From: Paludibacteraceae bacterium | GTDB lineage: Bacteria > Bacteroidota > Bacteroidia > Bacteroidales > Paludibacteraceae | Length of the DNA stretch: 64,000 bases | Assembly: GCA_024693065.1 (NCBI GenBank) | Contig: JAILLP010000018.1 | Coordinates: 1 to 64,000 of the forward strand | Direction of reading: 5' to 3' | In this document: piece by piece, positions 9,801 through 19,100 of the stretch | Numbering within the stretch: the first letter of the stretch is position 1 | Layout of the letters: each line of letters opens with the position of its first letter | Notes under the pieces: model-generated | Told to the model about the DNA's origin: nothing | Seen by the model: only the letters and a program-made list of their open reading frames with translations | The model's database searches: none | Translations under genes and position numbers: made by a program

Positions 9801-11314
9801 TCCGACAGGTTAGCCGCCTCCACCTTCGCGTTGCAGAAAAGGTTAGGGTCGCGGACCTCCACGAAGGAGGAGAGCGAGTCCGTCTTGAAATAATGGGCGT
9901 TGAGCCTCAACGTGTCGTAGGCATAGCCCTTATAGGAGAAATCAGGGAGGCGGGCAATGAGGCGGGCGTCAGGCAAAGCCTCCATCTTCCAGTCTAATTG
10001 GAGGTCCGCCGTCATCGATAAACGTTTGAAATCATTCGAATGGAGGATGGAGTCCAGCGCCACGTCCGTGAAGGAGGTGGAGAGGTCGCACCCTAAGTAG
10101 TTCTCCCGGTTCACATACCGCAGCGTTCCATCCAAGGCGAGGGAGGCCAGCGTGGAGGCGAGGTCTCCCTTCAGTTTCGCATTCGACAGCGGACCGTCGA
10201 ACTGGAGGGCCAGCCTCATCGGCAGATACTCGGAGAGCGTAGGGTTAGGCTCCTTGCCGACCATCGTCATGATTCTATCCATGCCCTCTTTCGCCAGAGA
10301 GAGTTCGTCTATGCGTAGCACATAGGCGGTGGAGTCCCATGCCAGACAATCCTCCATCTTCACAACAGGAGCGGAGAGCCGGAGCAGGGATGGGTAGTTG
10401 ATTTCCAGGTTCTCCACATTCACGGCGGGGAACTTCCCGGAGGCGTGGAGTGAGAGGGCTGTTGAATCCTTCATGCAGGCGAACATCGGCACGAAGCACC
10501 GCAGGTCCGCCAAGGAGAAAGAGTCGGAGGAGAGGATGACATCGTAGGTGAGGTCGTCCAACGAACCCTCCCCCTTCAAGGCAAGTTGGCTCTTCGGCAA
10601 GGAGAGCGCCAGCGAAGGCAGGGAGAGCTGGTTATCCTCCAGCGTAGCCTCCAGCTCCAGGTTCTCCACCCGCAGTCCGGACTTTTCGGAGAGGGAAAGC
10701 GCCTCCACCTCCACCTCGATAGCCCCTTTGGGAGACAAGGCGAAGGAAGCGTCCAAGCATAGGTTGGAGCAATCGATATGCGAGGCGTTGAAGAGATCGG
10801 GCGTCTCCTCGGCGGAGCGCACGTCGTAGGTTACACGGCCGTTCTTCAGGACAACCGATTTGATTGTCATGGCGAATGGATCAGCCTGAGGTTTCTCCTC
10901 CTTAGGCTCATCACTCGCGAAAGCGTCGATCAGGAACTGGAAATTGAAGGCGGAGGAATCCGTCTCCTTGTGGATATGGGCGACGAAGTCATCCAATTCC
11001 ACTTTTTTGATTTTCAAGTTATTAATATTCAGGAGGGCATGCAAGTTGATGTCCGCCTTGATTCTATCCGCGAAGAGCAGCGTATCCCCCTGCTGGTCCT
11101 CCACGTAGAGCCCCTCCACGAAGAATCCGTTGAGGAGGTCGAAGCCTATATAACCGAGGGAGAGTTCCGTGTTGGTCCTCTCCCTCAGCCAGTTTTCTCC
11201 GTATGAAATCAGCGATTTCTGCACACTCTTGTTGCTCAGCAAAGCCACCACGACGATATTCAAGACTAGAATAACAGCGATGACCAGCAAGAATATGCGG
11301 AACGCCTTTTTCAC
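6872..11314 (-). CDS. tamB: TamB, translocation and assembly module inner-membrane protein
   Basis: 1480 residues. One N-terminal membrane anchor (about residues 5-28) is followed by a very long beta-rich region that would span the periplasm as a groove. The C-terminal third holds the DUF490/TamB domain, with the typical pattern of alternating residues and the 'ITTDEIRIREFAYLIGLGMF' type segment near residue 1290. The start is GTG (no ATG is suitably placed), giving MKKAFRIFLLVIAV, 11 nt after the stop of the lipoprotein gene upstream. The length and the adjacent tamL match the usual Bacteroidetes arrangement. Confidence 0.9.
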   Translation of the reverse strand: MKKAFRIFLLVIAVILVLNIVVVALLSNKSVQKSLISYGENWLRERTNTELSLGYIGFDLLNGFFVEGLYVEDQQGDTLLFADRIKADINLHALLNINNLKIKKVELDDFVAHIHKETDSSAFNFQFLIDAFASDEPKEEKPQADPFAMTIKSVVLKNGRVTYDVRSAEETPDLFNASHIDCSNLCLDASFALSPKGAIEVEVEALSLSEKSGLRVENLELEATLEDNQLSLPSLALSLPKSQLALKGEGSLDDLTYDVILSSDSFSLADLRCFVPMFACMKDSTALSLHASGKFPAVNVENLEINYPSLLRLSAPVVKMEDCLAWDSTAYVLRIDELSLAKEGMDRIMTMVGKEPNPTLSEYLPMRLALQFDGPLSNAKLKGDLASTLASLALDGTLRYVNRENYLGCDLSTSFTDVALDSILHSNDFKRLSMTADLQLDWKMEALPDARLIARLPDFSYKGYAYDTLRLNAHYFKTDSLSSFVEVRDPNLFCNAKVEAANLSDEVPRFAVSTVIRNFSPQATHLADSLGNARIDVALSARVTDLNTLLGEVSIDSLNLSGDSASIIWSKPSVARHVTLADGTRHLFFSSPALDVDLKGRYEFADIYPSVLGVVRSYWPHLFLKMEVPEGSKEDRFAFHVKVKEVEDLMRFIGQDISLKEGASLSGKLSAPDNSLDMKLELPYFRSGTSTLRDIKLAVDADGKKMGLYADLVADSSASNGAAMLDMHLRSSIAQNRMDGRLALTTLPDTAMLRGMLPFVIHSEKWGADGFNMCLSTLQSEWILTGHHFGLSPAVVRQMGQKIGVKNVGVSLDGNLLMDVAGVISDELSDTLSARFDHVDLEPILSAFARKHIPLRCSLNGVVRASALTGEKMRFQTNGLRLDSIVYDGIRIGDLVADMRWHNERKGVLSRISLSDRGKRLAQVQGVVMPAENTMKMVISMDSLPLETFLPFASDYVTDIRGFLGASILAEGSISDPELDGFLFLKNSHMRVNYTGVGYSISDSIKFKKNQLRMDRFTVKDDNGNKLTIRGNISHERLQSFKYNLLVNMDNFLLLNNPKAKSNTVYGVFYANAKDLRLNWTDTHMKVTGEFSNGDKTSLNIVLPETVTEVQTYDNIVYVQPAGAEEADSANADKEPPLNIEADIMVGLTDQASFFVNVADGAMVNGNGNLHVTYSEGIVSIYNRYTVNNGYVKVKLSEIPAKKFTIQRGAYVEFNGDPMKLKFDATASYDLTADLATLSSTFSSMGLSTTRQPVRCGVHASGSLSQMNLTYDISLPKADNNVTQNVNSIITTDEIRIREFAYLIGLGMFYAPDEQAQGDMLTSLASSSLSSALNNALSSVLGDKVTIGTGFTSSQEDFSDMEMNVSVSTKLFNDRLLLSTNLGYQRQATADEESGSSFLGDFDAEYLLGKKKVVRLKAFNHTNNDFYRASGNTQGVGVVFVKEAKTFRGLLPFGKDAYGNNLLAPRDTVSKEERRNEDGE

Positions 11315-11325
11315 CCGATGTAGTA

Positions 11326-11943
11326 TTATTTCCTATTCTCGAAGTTCCCTCTTCCGATAACCACATCGAACCAGCCCTTTACCTCTCTCGGGAAGTAACT
11401 ATAACCATCATACGGCACGTGGTCATAACGGGAAGAATCAGGATATATCAAATGGATATCACCCGCAAGGATAACTGAATTACGATCTCCGTCGACGCCA
11501 ATCAATCTTGCGCGGGTGAAATTTAGCACACCTGACTTGATGTTCAGCGTGTCCACATGGAAATCCTGCTTCCACAATACGAGAACACTGTCCTCCTCGA
11601 AATCCAGGGAGACTTTGTCCAAAGCCGTCACATCGCTGAATTTTTCAATCTTCATGGAGTCCAACGGGAAGATGAATGACAGCGTGCGGCGATTTCTCTT
11701 CTTTTCCCATGATTGGTAATGTCCGTCCATATCTCCATGCAAGGAGAAGCATATCTTGCCATCCTCAACGACCAAACTAGAAGGGGCGTAGGCATCCCCC
11801 TCCGTGAATTTTCTATAATTCAAATCAATGTCGAACACATCTTTCCCGATCTCCGTTCTTTCCAACTCTTCATCCTCCGGCTCGTAGCAGGAAAAAGGCA
11901 AAAGGAGAAGTGCCGCCAAAAATATTTTATTGAACTTATTCAT
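11326..11943 (-). CDS. Hypothetical lipoprotein
   Basis: 205 residues that I cannot assign to a family. The N-terminus MNKFNKIFLAALLLLPFSC ends in a lipobox (PFSC), followed by an acidic YEPEDEELE linker. The acidic residues close to the lipidated Cys could act as a surface-export signal of the kind described in Bacteroidetes, but that is inference. The rest is beta-rich, with many alternating hydrophobic residues. It sits 11 nt before tamB and 19 nt after the beta-barrel gene, so all four are probably one transcript. Confidence 0.7.
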   Translation of the reverse strand: MNKFNKIFLAALLLLPFSCYEPEDEELERTEIGKDVFDIDLNYRKFTEGDAYAPSSLVVEDGKICFSLHGDMDGHYQSWEKKRNRRTLSFIFPLDSMKIEKFSDVTALDKVSLDFEEDSVLVLWKQDFHVDTLNIKSGVLNFTRARLIGVDGDRNSVILAGDIHLIYPDSSRYDHVPYDGYSYFPREVKGWFDVVIGRGNFENRK

Positions 11944-11962
11944 AACTTACAATGTTTAAAAA

Positions 11963-12802
11963 TTAGAAATCCTCGGAAGGCATAACATTTTCCTTCTGAA
12001 TATCAGAACTATAAGAAGTGTTCACCGAAGTAACGTCACCTTTCTTTTTTGCCCCCAAAGGGAACATAAACGAGAGCTTCATGCCTGCAGTGACGAACAA
12101 TTGATCACTGTCAATGAAGGAGATTGGGGAATCAGACATCTCGAATATTGGCAAGACAAGTTCGGGAGAGACGTAAAACTTCCTGCAATTGATGCGGACA
12201 CCGATAGCCGTGGCAGCGGATATCTGGAGATTCTTCGGTTCGCCCAACTGGTCCTCGATGCGCTCCTCATAGAGGTAGCTCATATGATTGTTGTAGATAT
12301 CCGCACGATTGACGGTAGCGACCTTGAAATCGAAGCAACCCTCAAGCCTCAGGTAAGGACGTACCCAACGATCCTGGGAATTGAAGAAAACACGGAAATT
12401 GAGCGGAATGCCAAGGTAACAGTTACGCTGAGAAAAAGAGCGCAGTGTGATATAATCGCTCACCTTATCCTCCTCGTTCACCAACCAGTACATATGTTCC
12501 CACGGCTTATCAACCACTGCGTACCGACTCGTGAAACGTAAACCCGCCGAGAAGGAGATCTGTTCCCTCGCCGGAAGAAAGTCTGAAATAAACTCCAAGT
12601 ACCAAGAAGAATAGGTGGCAAGCACCTCATCCGACCCACGATACATAAAGTTCTTCAGGTTCACCTCATTCATGTCATTAAAGGAGAAACCACCAGCCAC
12701 TCCTAAATTCACCTTAAGTCCGTCGGACGATTCACCTTCCTGCGCGAATGAAGGAAAGTGGAATGCGGCCAACAAGGCAACCCATACTAATAACTTTTTC
12801 AT
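11963..12802 (-). CDS. Outer-membrane beta-barrel protein (PorT-like fold)
   Basis: 279 residues with a clear signal peptide (MKKLLVWVALLAAFHFPSFA, cut before QEG). The body alternates short amphipathic strands with turns: 'LKVNLGVAGGFSF', 'ISFSAGLRF', 'LGIPLNFRVFF' and 'ATAIGVRIN' are typical of the small OMP_b-brl family. The last strand ends near 'LFVTAGMKLSFMF', followed by a polar tail. The role is unknown. It is probably co-transcribed with the lipoprotein and tamBL downstream. Confidence 0.7.
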   Translation of the reverse strand: MKKLLVWVALLAAFHFPSFAQEGESSDGLKVNLGVAGGFSFNDMNEVNLKNFMYRGSDEVLATYSSWYLEFISDFLPAREQISFSAGLRFTSRYAVVDKPWEHMYWLVNEEDKVSDYITLRSFSQRNCYLGIPLNFRVFFNSQDRWVRPYLRLEGCFDFKVATVNRADIYNNHMSYLYEERIEDQLGEPKNLQISAATAIGVRINCRKFYVSPELVLPIFEMSDSPISFIDSDQLFVTAGMKLSFMFPLGAKKKGDVTSVNTSYSSDIQKENVMPSEDF

Positions 12803-12827
12803 ACGATATAGATTTATATAATTAAAT

Positions 12828-13700
12828 TTACACTCTAACCTTCAGGGAGAGCGGATCGATCTCCACCTTGATTTCCTTGCCCATCATCAGCGGATCTCCG
12901 TCGATGTGGAACTCGCCCTCCATGTCACGGATGAGCGTCACTTCCTTCGCTCTGAGGGCGGTCACGTGACGACTCTTGTCGAACGTGCCCAAGAAAAGCC
13001 TCATCGCAAGACCTAATGCGGAATATACGGGGAATTTACCCAAAACACAGATATCCATTACACCATCACAGACACTTGCGTGCGGAGCGATATATGCCTT
13101 GTTCCCCCATTGCGCCGCATTGGCGAAGGTGACAAGGAACGCTTTTTTCTTTACGCTAGGGAACGAGGAGCTCTCCAATTGGTAAACCCTCGGTTCGTAC
13201 GTTTTATACTCCCGGAGGATAACCTTCAGGTAGGTGAGGAAACCACGCTTGCCCTCCTTGGAGAAGGAGTGGCTCACATGGGCGTCGAAACCCGTACCAC
13301 ACGTGCAGAAGAATCGCTTGCCATTCGCCAAACCGCTGTCGACACTGCGCTCCTCTCCGTTCAGTATCTGTTCCAAGGCCTCCTTCGGATGCATGGAGTA
13401 GCCTAAATGTCTGGCGAAGCCATTGCCCGAACCGTAGGGCACGATCGCAAAGGCCGTGTCGGTATGTACAAGCGCGGAGGCCACCTCGTTCATCGTGCCG
13501 TCCCCACCACAAGCCACCACAACATCATAGCCATCCGCCGCAAATTGGCTTGCCATCTCTTTCCCATGACCGGCGTGTTGGGTTTCCGCAATTGTGACAT
13601 CCCATCCCTCCGTGAAGGTCTGTTTAATCAAGTCAGGCAAGTCCTTCTTGTCGCTCGTGCCAGAGATGGGATTGATGATAAAAGCAATTCTTTTTGGCAT
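12828..13700 (-). CDS. Diacylglycerol/lipid kinase family protein
   Basis: 290 residues from the ATG at 13700 (MPKRIAFIINPISGT). Upstream in-frame codons extend over the promoter and are not used. The catalytic-domain signature 'VVACGGDGTMNEV' (GGDGT, nucleotide binding) lies near residue 65, followed by 'PYGSGNGFARHLG', the second conserved loop of the DAGK/YegS family. A C-terminal beta-sandwich ends in 'FHIDGDPL', which is also typical. The enzyme transfers phosphate from ATP to a lipid such as diacylglycerol or undecaprenol-type substrates; the exact lipid cannot be read from sequence. The gene is divergent from the DUF2851 gene. Confidence 0.88.
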   Translation of the reverse strand: MPKRIAFIINPISGTSDKKDLPDLIKQTFTEGWDVTIAETQHAGHGKEMASQFAADGYDVVVACGGDGTMNEVASALVHTDTAFAIVPYGSGNGFARHLGYSMHPKEALEQILNGEERSVDSGLANGKRFFCTCGTGFDAHVSHSFSKEGKRGFLTYLKVILREYKTYEPRVYQLESSSFPSVKKKAFLVTFANAAQWGNKAYIAPHASVCDGVMDICVLGKFPVYSALGLAMRLFLGTFDKSRHVTALRAKEVTLIRDMEGEFHIDGDPLMMGKEIKVEIDPLSLKVRV

Positions 13701-13728
13701 AAAAATACGTTTAAACATTGCAAAGTAA

Positions 13729-13736
13729 CAAAAATA
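13729..13736 (-). promoter_or_regulatory. -7 box of the lipid kinase promoter
   Basis: On the minus strand TATTTTTG matches TAnnTTTG exactly, 29 nt before the kinase ATG. No convincing -33 box is seen. Confidence 0.45.
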
Positions 13737-13780
13737 TTTACGATATTTGCCACGCCTGTTGAATTTTAACGTTAACAATT

Positions 13781-15064
13781 ATGAAAGAAGACTTGTTGCA
13801 GTATGCATGGCAGTACCGCCTCTACGACGGAAGCCGCCTTCTCACCGTGGATGGTGAACCAATCTCTGTGATCAATGTGGGGGAATTAAACCGGGACGCT
13901 GGACCTGATTTCTTCAACGTGAAGGTGAAAATCGACGAGACAATTTGGGCCGGAAACGTGGAGGTCCATGTCACCGCCTCCGACTGGTACAAGCACCACC
14001 ACGACGAGGACCCTCGCTACGACTCGGTGGTCCTGCATGTGGTGGAACGCTCCGACACGCGCATCCGGCGCACCAACGGAGACCTTATTCCCCAAATGGA
14101 ACTACGCGTCGATGTGGCAACACTCGCCAAATACGAGGATTTCAAGAAACCCCACCACTGGATCCACTGCGAAAAGCATTGGGAGCGAATCTCCCATGAG
14201 TTCCTCCAACTACAACTCTGCAGGATGCTGCATCTACGCCTGAGCCGTAAAACGGAGGAGATCTTCGCACTCCTGAAACAGAACCGCAACAACTGGTCGG
14301 AGGTATTCTACCGCCTGCTCGCCAAAAGCTTCGGCATGCACACCAACGCACAACCCTTCGACCAACTGGCGCAATCCTTGCCCATCCCTTGCCTCGCCAA
14401 ACACAAGGATCATCCCGAACAGGTCGAGGCGCTCTTCTTCGGGCAAGCGGGACTACTGAAAGAGACCCCATCAGACGATTACGAGGCACTCCTGCAACGG
14501 GAATACAACTTCCTCCGCCATAAGTTCGGACTGACCCCCATCGACCCCTCGCTGTGGAAATTCGCAAGAATGCGCCCCAACAACTCGCCTTACGTGCGTA
14601 TCGCACAATTCACCACATTGGTGCACCACTCCAACAATCTATTTTCCAAAATACTGGAGATGAAGGACCCATCGACTATCCGCCAAGCCCTGCAAACAGG
14701 CGTTTCCCCTTACTGGCATACCCACATGAAGTTCGGCGCGGAATCACCCTACTCCACGAAAAAAATGTCGGACACCACATTGGATCTCCTCATCATCAAC
14801 GCAGTCAGCCCAGCCCTCTACGCCTACGCTATCCAAAAAGAGGACGAGCAGACACAAGACCGGATGATGACAATATTGGAACAAATTCCAGCGGAAAAGA
14901 ACCACACCATCGAAGGTTGGAAAAGATTCGGAGTATGCGCGGAGAACGCTTTCCAGAGCCAAGCCCTCATCGAACTGAAGACCCAATACTGCGATACGCA
15001 CAAATGCCTGCAATGCTGCATCGGACACACATTACTCGCCAAGGAGAAATTCATATGCAGGTAA
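13781..15064 (+). CDS. DUF2851 family protein
   Basis: 427 residues. The N-terminal pattern (LLQYAWQYRLYD, then GEPISVINVGELNRDAGPDF, then WAGNVEVHVTASDW) is the signature of the DUF2851 family, which is conserved through Bacteroidetes and has no established reaction. The blocks with invariant Asp, Glu and His resemble those of nucleases (DAGPDF ... GNVEVH), so a nuclease-like role is possible but unproven. The protein has no signal peptide and ends in a Cys-rich tail (CDTHKCLQCC), which might bind metal. A weak promoter (TTG, 21 nt, GATATTTG) lies in the divergent spacer. Confidence 0.85.
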   Translation: MKEDLLQYAWQYRLYDGSRLLTVDGEPISVINVGELNRDAGPDFFNVKVKIDETIWAGNVEVHVTASDWYKHHHDEDPRYDSVVLHVVERSDTRIRRTNGDLIPQMELRVDVATLAKYEDFKKPHHWIHCEKHWERISHEFLQLQLCRMLHLRLSRKTEEIFALLKQNRNNWSEVFYRLLAKSFGMHTNAQPFDQLAQSLPIPCLAKHKDHPEQVEALFFGQAGLLKETPSDDYEALLQREYNFLRHKFGLTPIDPSLWKFARMRPNNSPYVRIAQFTTLVHHSNNLFSKILEMKDPSTIRQALQTGVSPYWHTHMKFGAESPYSTKKMSDTTLDLLIINAVSPALYAYAIQKEDEQTQDRMMTILEQIPAEKNHTIEGWKRFGVCAENAFQSQALIELKTQYCDTHKCLQCCIGHTLLAKEKFICR

Positions 15065-15086
15065 ATGCTATTGCTTTATTTTTTTT

Positions 15087-16076
15087 TCACTCTTTGTCGT
15101 CAATCTCAGGGAACTTGCGATTACGATCATATTCGAAAAACTGATAATAGGATGCTCCTGACATGTCTCCAGCAGAGTATGAGTATTGAATTTCGTCTTT
15201 GACCAGCGAAGAGAAGATACTATTTATCATGTCCACATTCTCCATGCTGTTCTCAAGACGAAGAATCCCCTCCGCCGCATATATCCTGCCTGCCGGATTA
15301 TCCCCCTTCAACAAGGAAATAAAAACATTCATGTCGTTTAGCTTCAGCAACTTTTCCATAGCGTTTCTACCTTTAGGCTTTGCTTTACAATAACGTGATG
15401 ACCTTGAACTGATATACGTAATGGTTGTATCCGCACTATACAGACAATCATAATAATTCTTATATCCTTGGGAGACTACCATAGCCTCGCATTCGCCCAC
15501 TAATTCTTTTTTATAGCTCTTGTATTTTTCATAGTTAGTGGCATTCTCATATCTGTATTCATTGTTGCTCGAAATGATTTTGGAATATCGTTCCCGCAGA
15601 TCCGCCTTGATATTGTCCTTAATACGGTCGTAGCCTTGTATTGAAATGATGAACTTAATTGGTTGTTCCTGAAACGCGATTTGGGTAGAACTCGTGGAAC
15701 CTCTCCAAATCTTCTTTTCGTATTGCTCCTTAAATACAGTATAGTATGAACGGATAGTCAGATAGCTACCAGAATATGTCTTGCAATACTTTTGCAATCT
15801 GAAACCGAACTGAATCGGTGTATCATTATTCCGAGCGGAAGTAATATTCCGAATGGCGTAATTGTATTTCCGAATAGAGTTATCCGTAAAATCATTTTTC
15901 TCTATGAAATCCAATGTGGAACGAAGAATCGCCTCATCGATATTAGGATCCCAATCTCTTTTCTCAGGAAAGGTATTAGGATCCCAGTCCATTCCCTCGG
16001 AAAAGTCCGTTTCCTCAGAAAAGGAATTGAAGACTGAGCATAAAAGCAGTAAAATAGAGAATAATTTCTTTGTCAT
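15087..16076 (-). CDS. Hypothetical secreted protein
   Basis: 329 residues, not recognised. I chose the ATG at 16076 over an upstream TTG. A signal peptide (MTKKLFSILLLLCSVFNSFS) precedes a short tandem of DWDPN motifs. The middle is rich in Tyr, Lys and Ser. Near residue 245 the segment 'LLKGDNPAGRIYAAEGILRL' resembles a HEAT-like helical repeat of the kind seen in proteins that report on 'ability to tolerate loss of an item', but this is weak. It converges with the DUF2851 gene with 22 nt between stops. It is lower in GC than its neighbours. Confidence 0.6.
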   Translation of the reverse strand: MTKKLFSILLLLCSVFNSFSEETDFSEGMDWDPNTFPEKRDWDPNIDEAILRSTLDFIEKNDFTDNSIRKYNYAIRNITSARNNDTPIQFGFRLQKYCKTYSGSYLTIRSYYTVFKEQYEKKIWRGSTSSTQIAFQEQPIKFIISIQGYDRIKDNIKADLRERYSKIISSNNEYRYENATNYEKYKSYKKELVGECEAMVVSQGYKNYYDCLYSADTTITYISSRSSRYCKAKPKGRNAMEKLLKLNDMNVFISLLKGDNPAGRIYAAEGILRLENSMENVDMINSIFSSLVKDEIQYSYSAGDMSGASYYQFFEYDRNRKFPEIDDKE

Positions 16077-16115
16077 ATACAATGTTTTTCAGATTCTATT
16101 TACATGTTGATTGTA

Positions 16116-19100
16116 TTATTTCACCAACACCTTTCCCCCCTTGATGATATACACTCCCTTAGGCATATCCTCTAAATTTTCAGGGCTTTCGCGAACGAAA
16201 CGTCCCTGGAGATCATAGACACAGTCGCTGCCGGAAGGGTCGGAACTGATGTCTTCCACGTCTGTCGTGCCTCCCTCATAACGGAGTTGGAAGTGGTCGT
16301 AAGCTACCCAGTCGGAGGAGACGATCGCTTGCTTGCGAAGGCCCAACCGTAAAGTCTCTCCCTCGTTGAGGTCAATGCTCACGGAGACGGGCGCATAGGC
16401 GCTTGCGTCATTGAGCGCGGAGGAGGCTTGTTTGAGGTTGTCTGGGTAGGTATAAGGGTTGTACGTGTAGGCGGATGAACTGAACAGATTAGGCACTGTG
16501 GTGGCGACATCGTTCATATAGAGTTGTGCGTTTTGTGTCGAACTGCTGTTGCTTCGCCATGCTTGATAGCCTGCTTCGATTGAGCCTGCCCGATAGAAGG
16601 CTTTGCACGTGAGGGTGTAGGTGCCTGCCGGAAGTCCTTGGAGCTCCTGCCAGATATCAAACGGACGGGAGAACTGTTCCGCCGTCTCGTTGGCATAGCC
16701 ATTGTAGGCGACACTGAGGTCCGCCCCCTGCCATCCCACGTTGTAGCGTGTGAAGGAACTGTTGGTGATGAGGAAGGTGAGGTTGGCTGGCCGACCGCTT
16801 CGTGCAAGCGCCAACTGACCCTGCTGATAGGCGGCTACCGCTTCCTTCAAGGTCTCGTATGCATTATTGATTGCGGAGGCGGAGGAGCTTGACGAGTTGA
16901 GGACTCGTGACGCCGAATTGTATGCCTGCTTGAGATTATCATCCCCGCAGTCGTTGACATAGTTTTTCACCTCCTTCACTAAGTTCTTGAACTCCTGACG
17001 CTCGGCATCTGGATTATCGTAACCTTCGGTGTACTGCATTGCGGTCGCGCGTCGTCCCAGCTCCATCACCTGCTCGGCTGAGAGGGCGGTGTCGAAGATG
17101 AGGAAGTCGTCGAACAGGGCATTCTCCATGATCGCATCAGAGGTGAATGGCGAGTGACCGATAGTGAAACGTGTGATGTCATTGATGAACGATGATGGTT
17201 TAACTGTCATGTTCACTTCGTTTTTGAGGTGACCATCGACATAGATGCGACCGACATTGCCCTGTTGCGTGTAGGTGATATTATGCCAGTCGCCGATGCT
17301 GACGCCCGCATATGAGTGCGCTCCCTCGGTGCTTCCACCCTTGATTTCGTAGTACCAATCGCTGTTACCTCCCTTGTTGACAAGTCCGATGTAGTGATCG
17401 GTACCCTGTTCCATAGAGTATGCCCAGCAGAATTTGCCCGTATTGTTTCCGACACGTTGCAACATATTGATACTTATGGTATAATCCTTTGCATTGGCGA
17501 ACGTCTGTTTGGCGGCGTCCACAGGTATGTTCATATAACTGCCTTCACCCTTACTGCCCGTGGCAAGCACATGGTTACCGTCGTCGAGGGTGACGATGGA
17601 GGCCTTCCCCATCAGTTCGCAGGTGTAGGTTTCGCTATCGTCTATGGCTTTCCCCTTTTCGAAGCTAAAGCTCAGGACAGGCTCCGGCAACGGGTCAGCC
17701 TGTGATGGCGTGAGATCATTCACCTGCACACGTATCACGCCTACGGAATAGGCGGGACATGTATAGGCTATCGTGTTATCGCTCTCGACGGAGAGTTGTT
17801 GTGTGCGAGGCACGATGCGTTTAGGATTCGAAGTGGTGTTCTCGTCGGTACCTCTGGAGGCGGAGAGTATTTCCGCTTCAGCCGTCTCGGCGTGGCCACC
17901 CGTGAGGGCAAGCGTCACATTCCTTTGGGTACCGGAAGGATTGACTATCTTAACGTACATCATGCCAGTCTCATCGTCGATGCTGGCTGAGGTGTAAACA
18001 GTACGGGCACCGTATGTACGGAGATTGGCTTCGATGATCACCTCACCGTCGAGGTAGCAGCGCACATGCTGACCCTCCTTTTGGATACGGATGGCGTAAT
18101 CCTTCCCTGTAGTAAGCGTTCCTGCCTTCTCTCCGAGGACGCTCTTGAAACCGTTTTGGCACTGCTCCACGGCATGTTTCGAATTGCTCCACCCACCGAG
18201 GTTGAGCCATGCATAGTTGTTTTCATCGATATAGTTGAAGATGATGAGAAAGCCCTCCGAACCACTTTGCTTCGTGGCGTGAACGGTCATGTCGAGGTTG
18301 GTCAGGTCATAGGCGTTCTTCAGCCAGCAGCGGACATCCGTCTGTGAGGCATTGGTCTGTCGGAAAGTACCATTGCTGATGCTCCATGAACCTTGTGACG
18401 TTGACCAGTCTGACGAGGCTGTTCTACTGCCCGTGATGACGGTGCCATCCGCGATCTTCGCCTGCAGGTCGGTGAAGGTGGCGGCGGTGGCCCATGTGGC
18501 GAAACCGATGGAGCCTTGGTTGGCGTTGAGGTTGGTGCCATTGTTCTTCTCCGTCCAGCGGATATTCTGTTTGCCTATGTTGTTTGAGAACATTTTTTGG
18601 ACGTGGTACGAAGGCGTGCCGTAGCTCATAGAGCTGTTGAAACGTATCATATCGGGACGCCAATTGAAGTTGTCCTCATGGGTGAAGATCGGCGCGTAGC
18701 TCATCATCCTGACCGCCTCGCTATTGTTCTCGCAGCCCTGCATGAAGACGGCCTCGCCAATGGCTGCGTTCATGTTTCCAAGCGTTCCGTAGTCCTTCGT
18801 CACGGCATATTCGCCCACATAGATATGGGTGGTGGATTTGGACTGGTTGTCATAACGTCCGTATTGGCTGATGAAGAATTCAGGGGATTCGTAGTAGTGC
18901 TCATCCTTCAGTTCCACAGGTTCCGTGATGTCGTCGAACAAGTAGCTGTCGGCGATGAGGTGCAGGTCGGGCCAGCGCATCTTGATGGCGTGGTAGAACT
19001 GCATATAACGCTTCATGTAGTCGTTGCGGTTGAGCATGAACTCCTGCTCGTTACCGATCTCCAGGTATTTCAGATTGAATGGCTCCGGGTGACCGTTTTG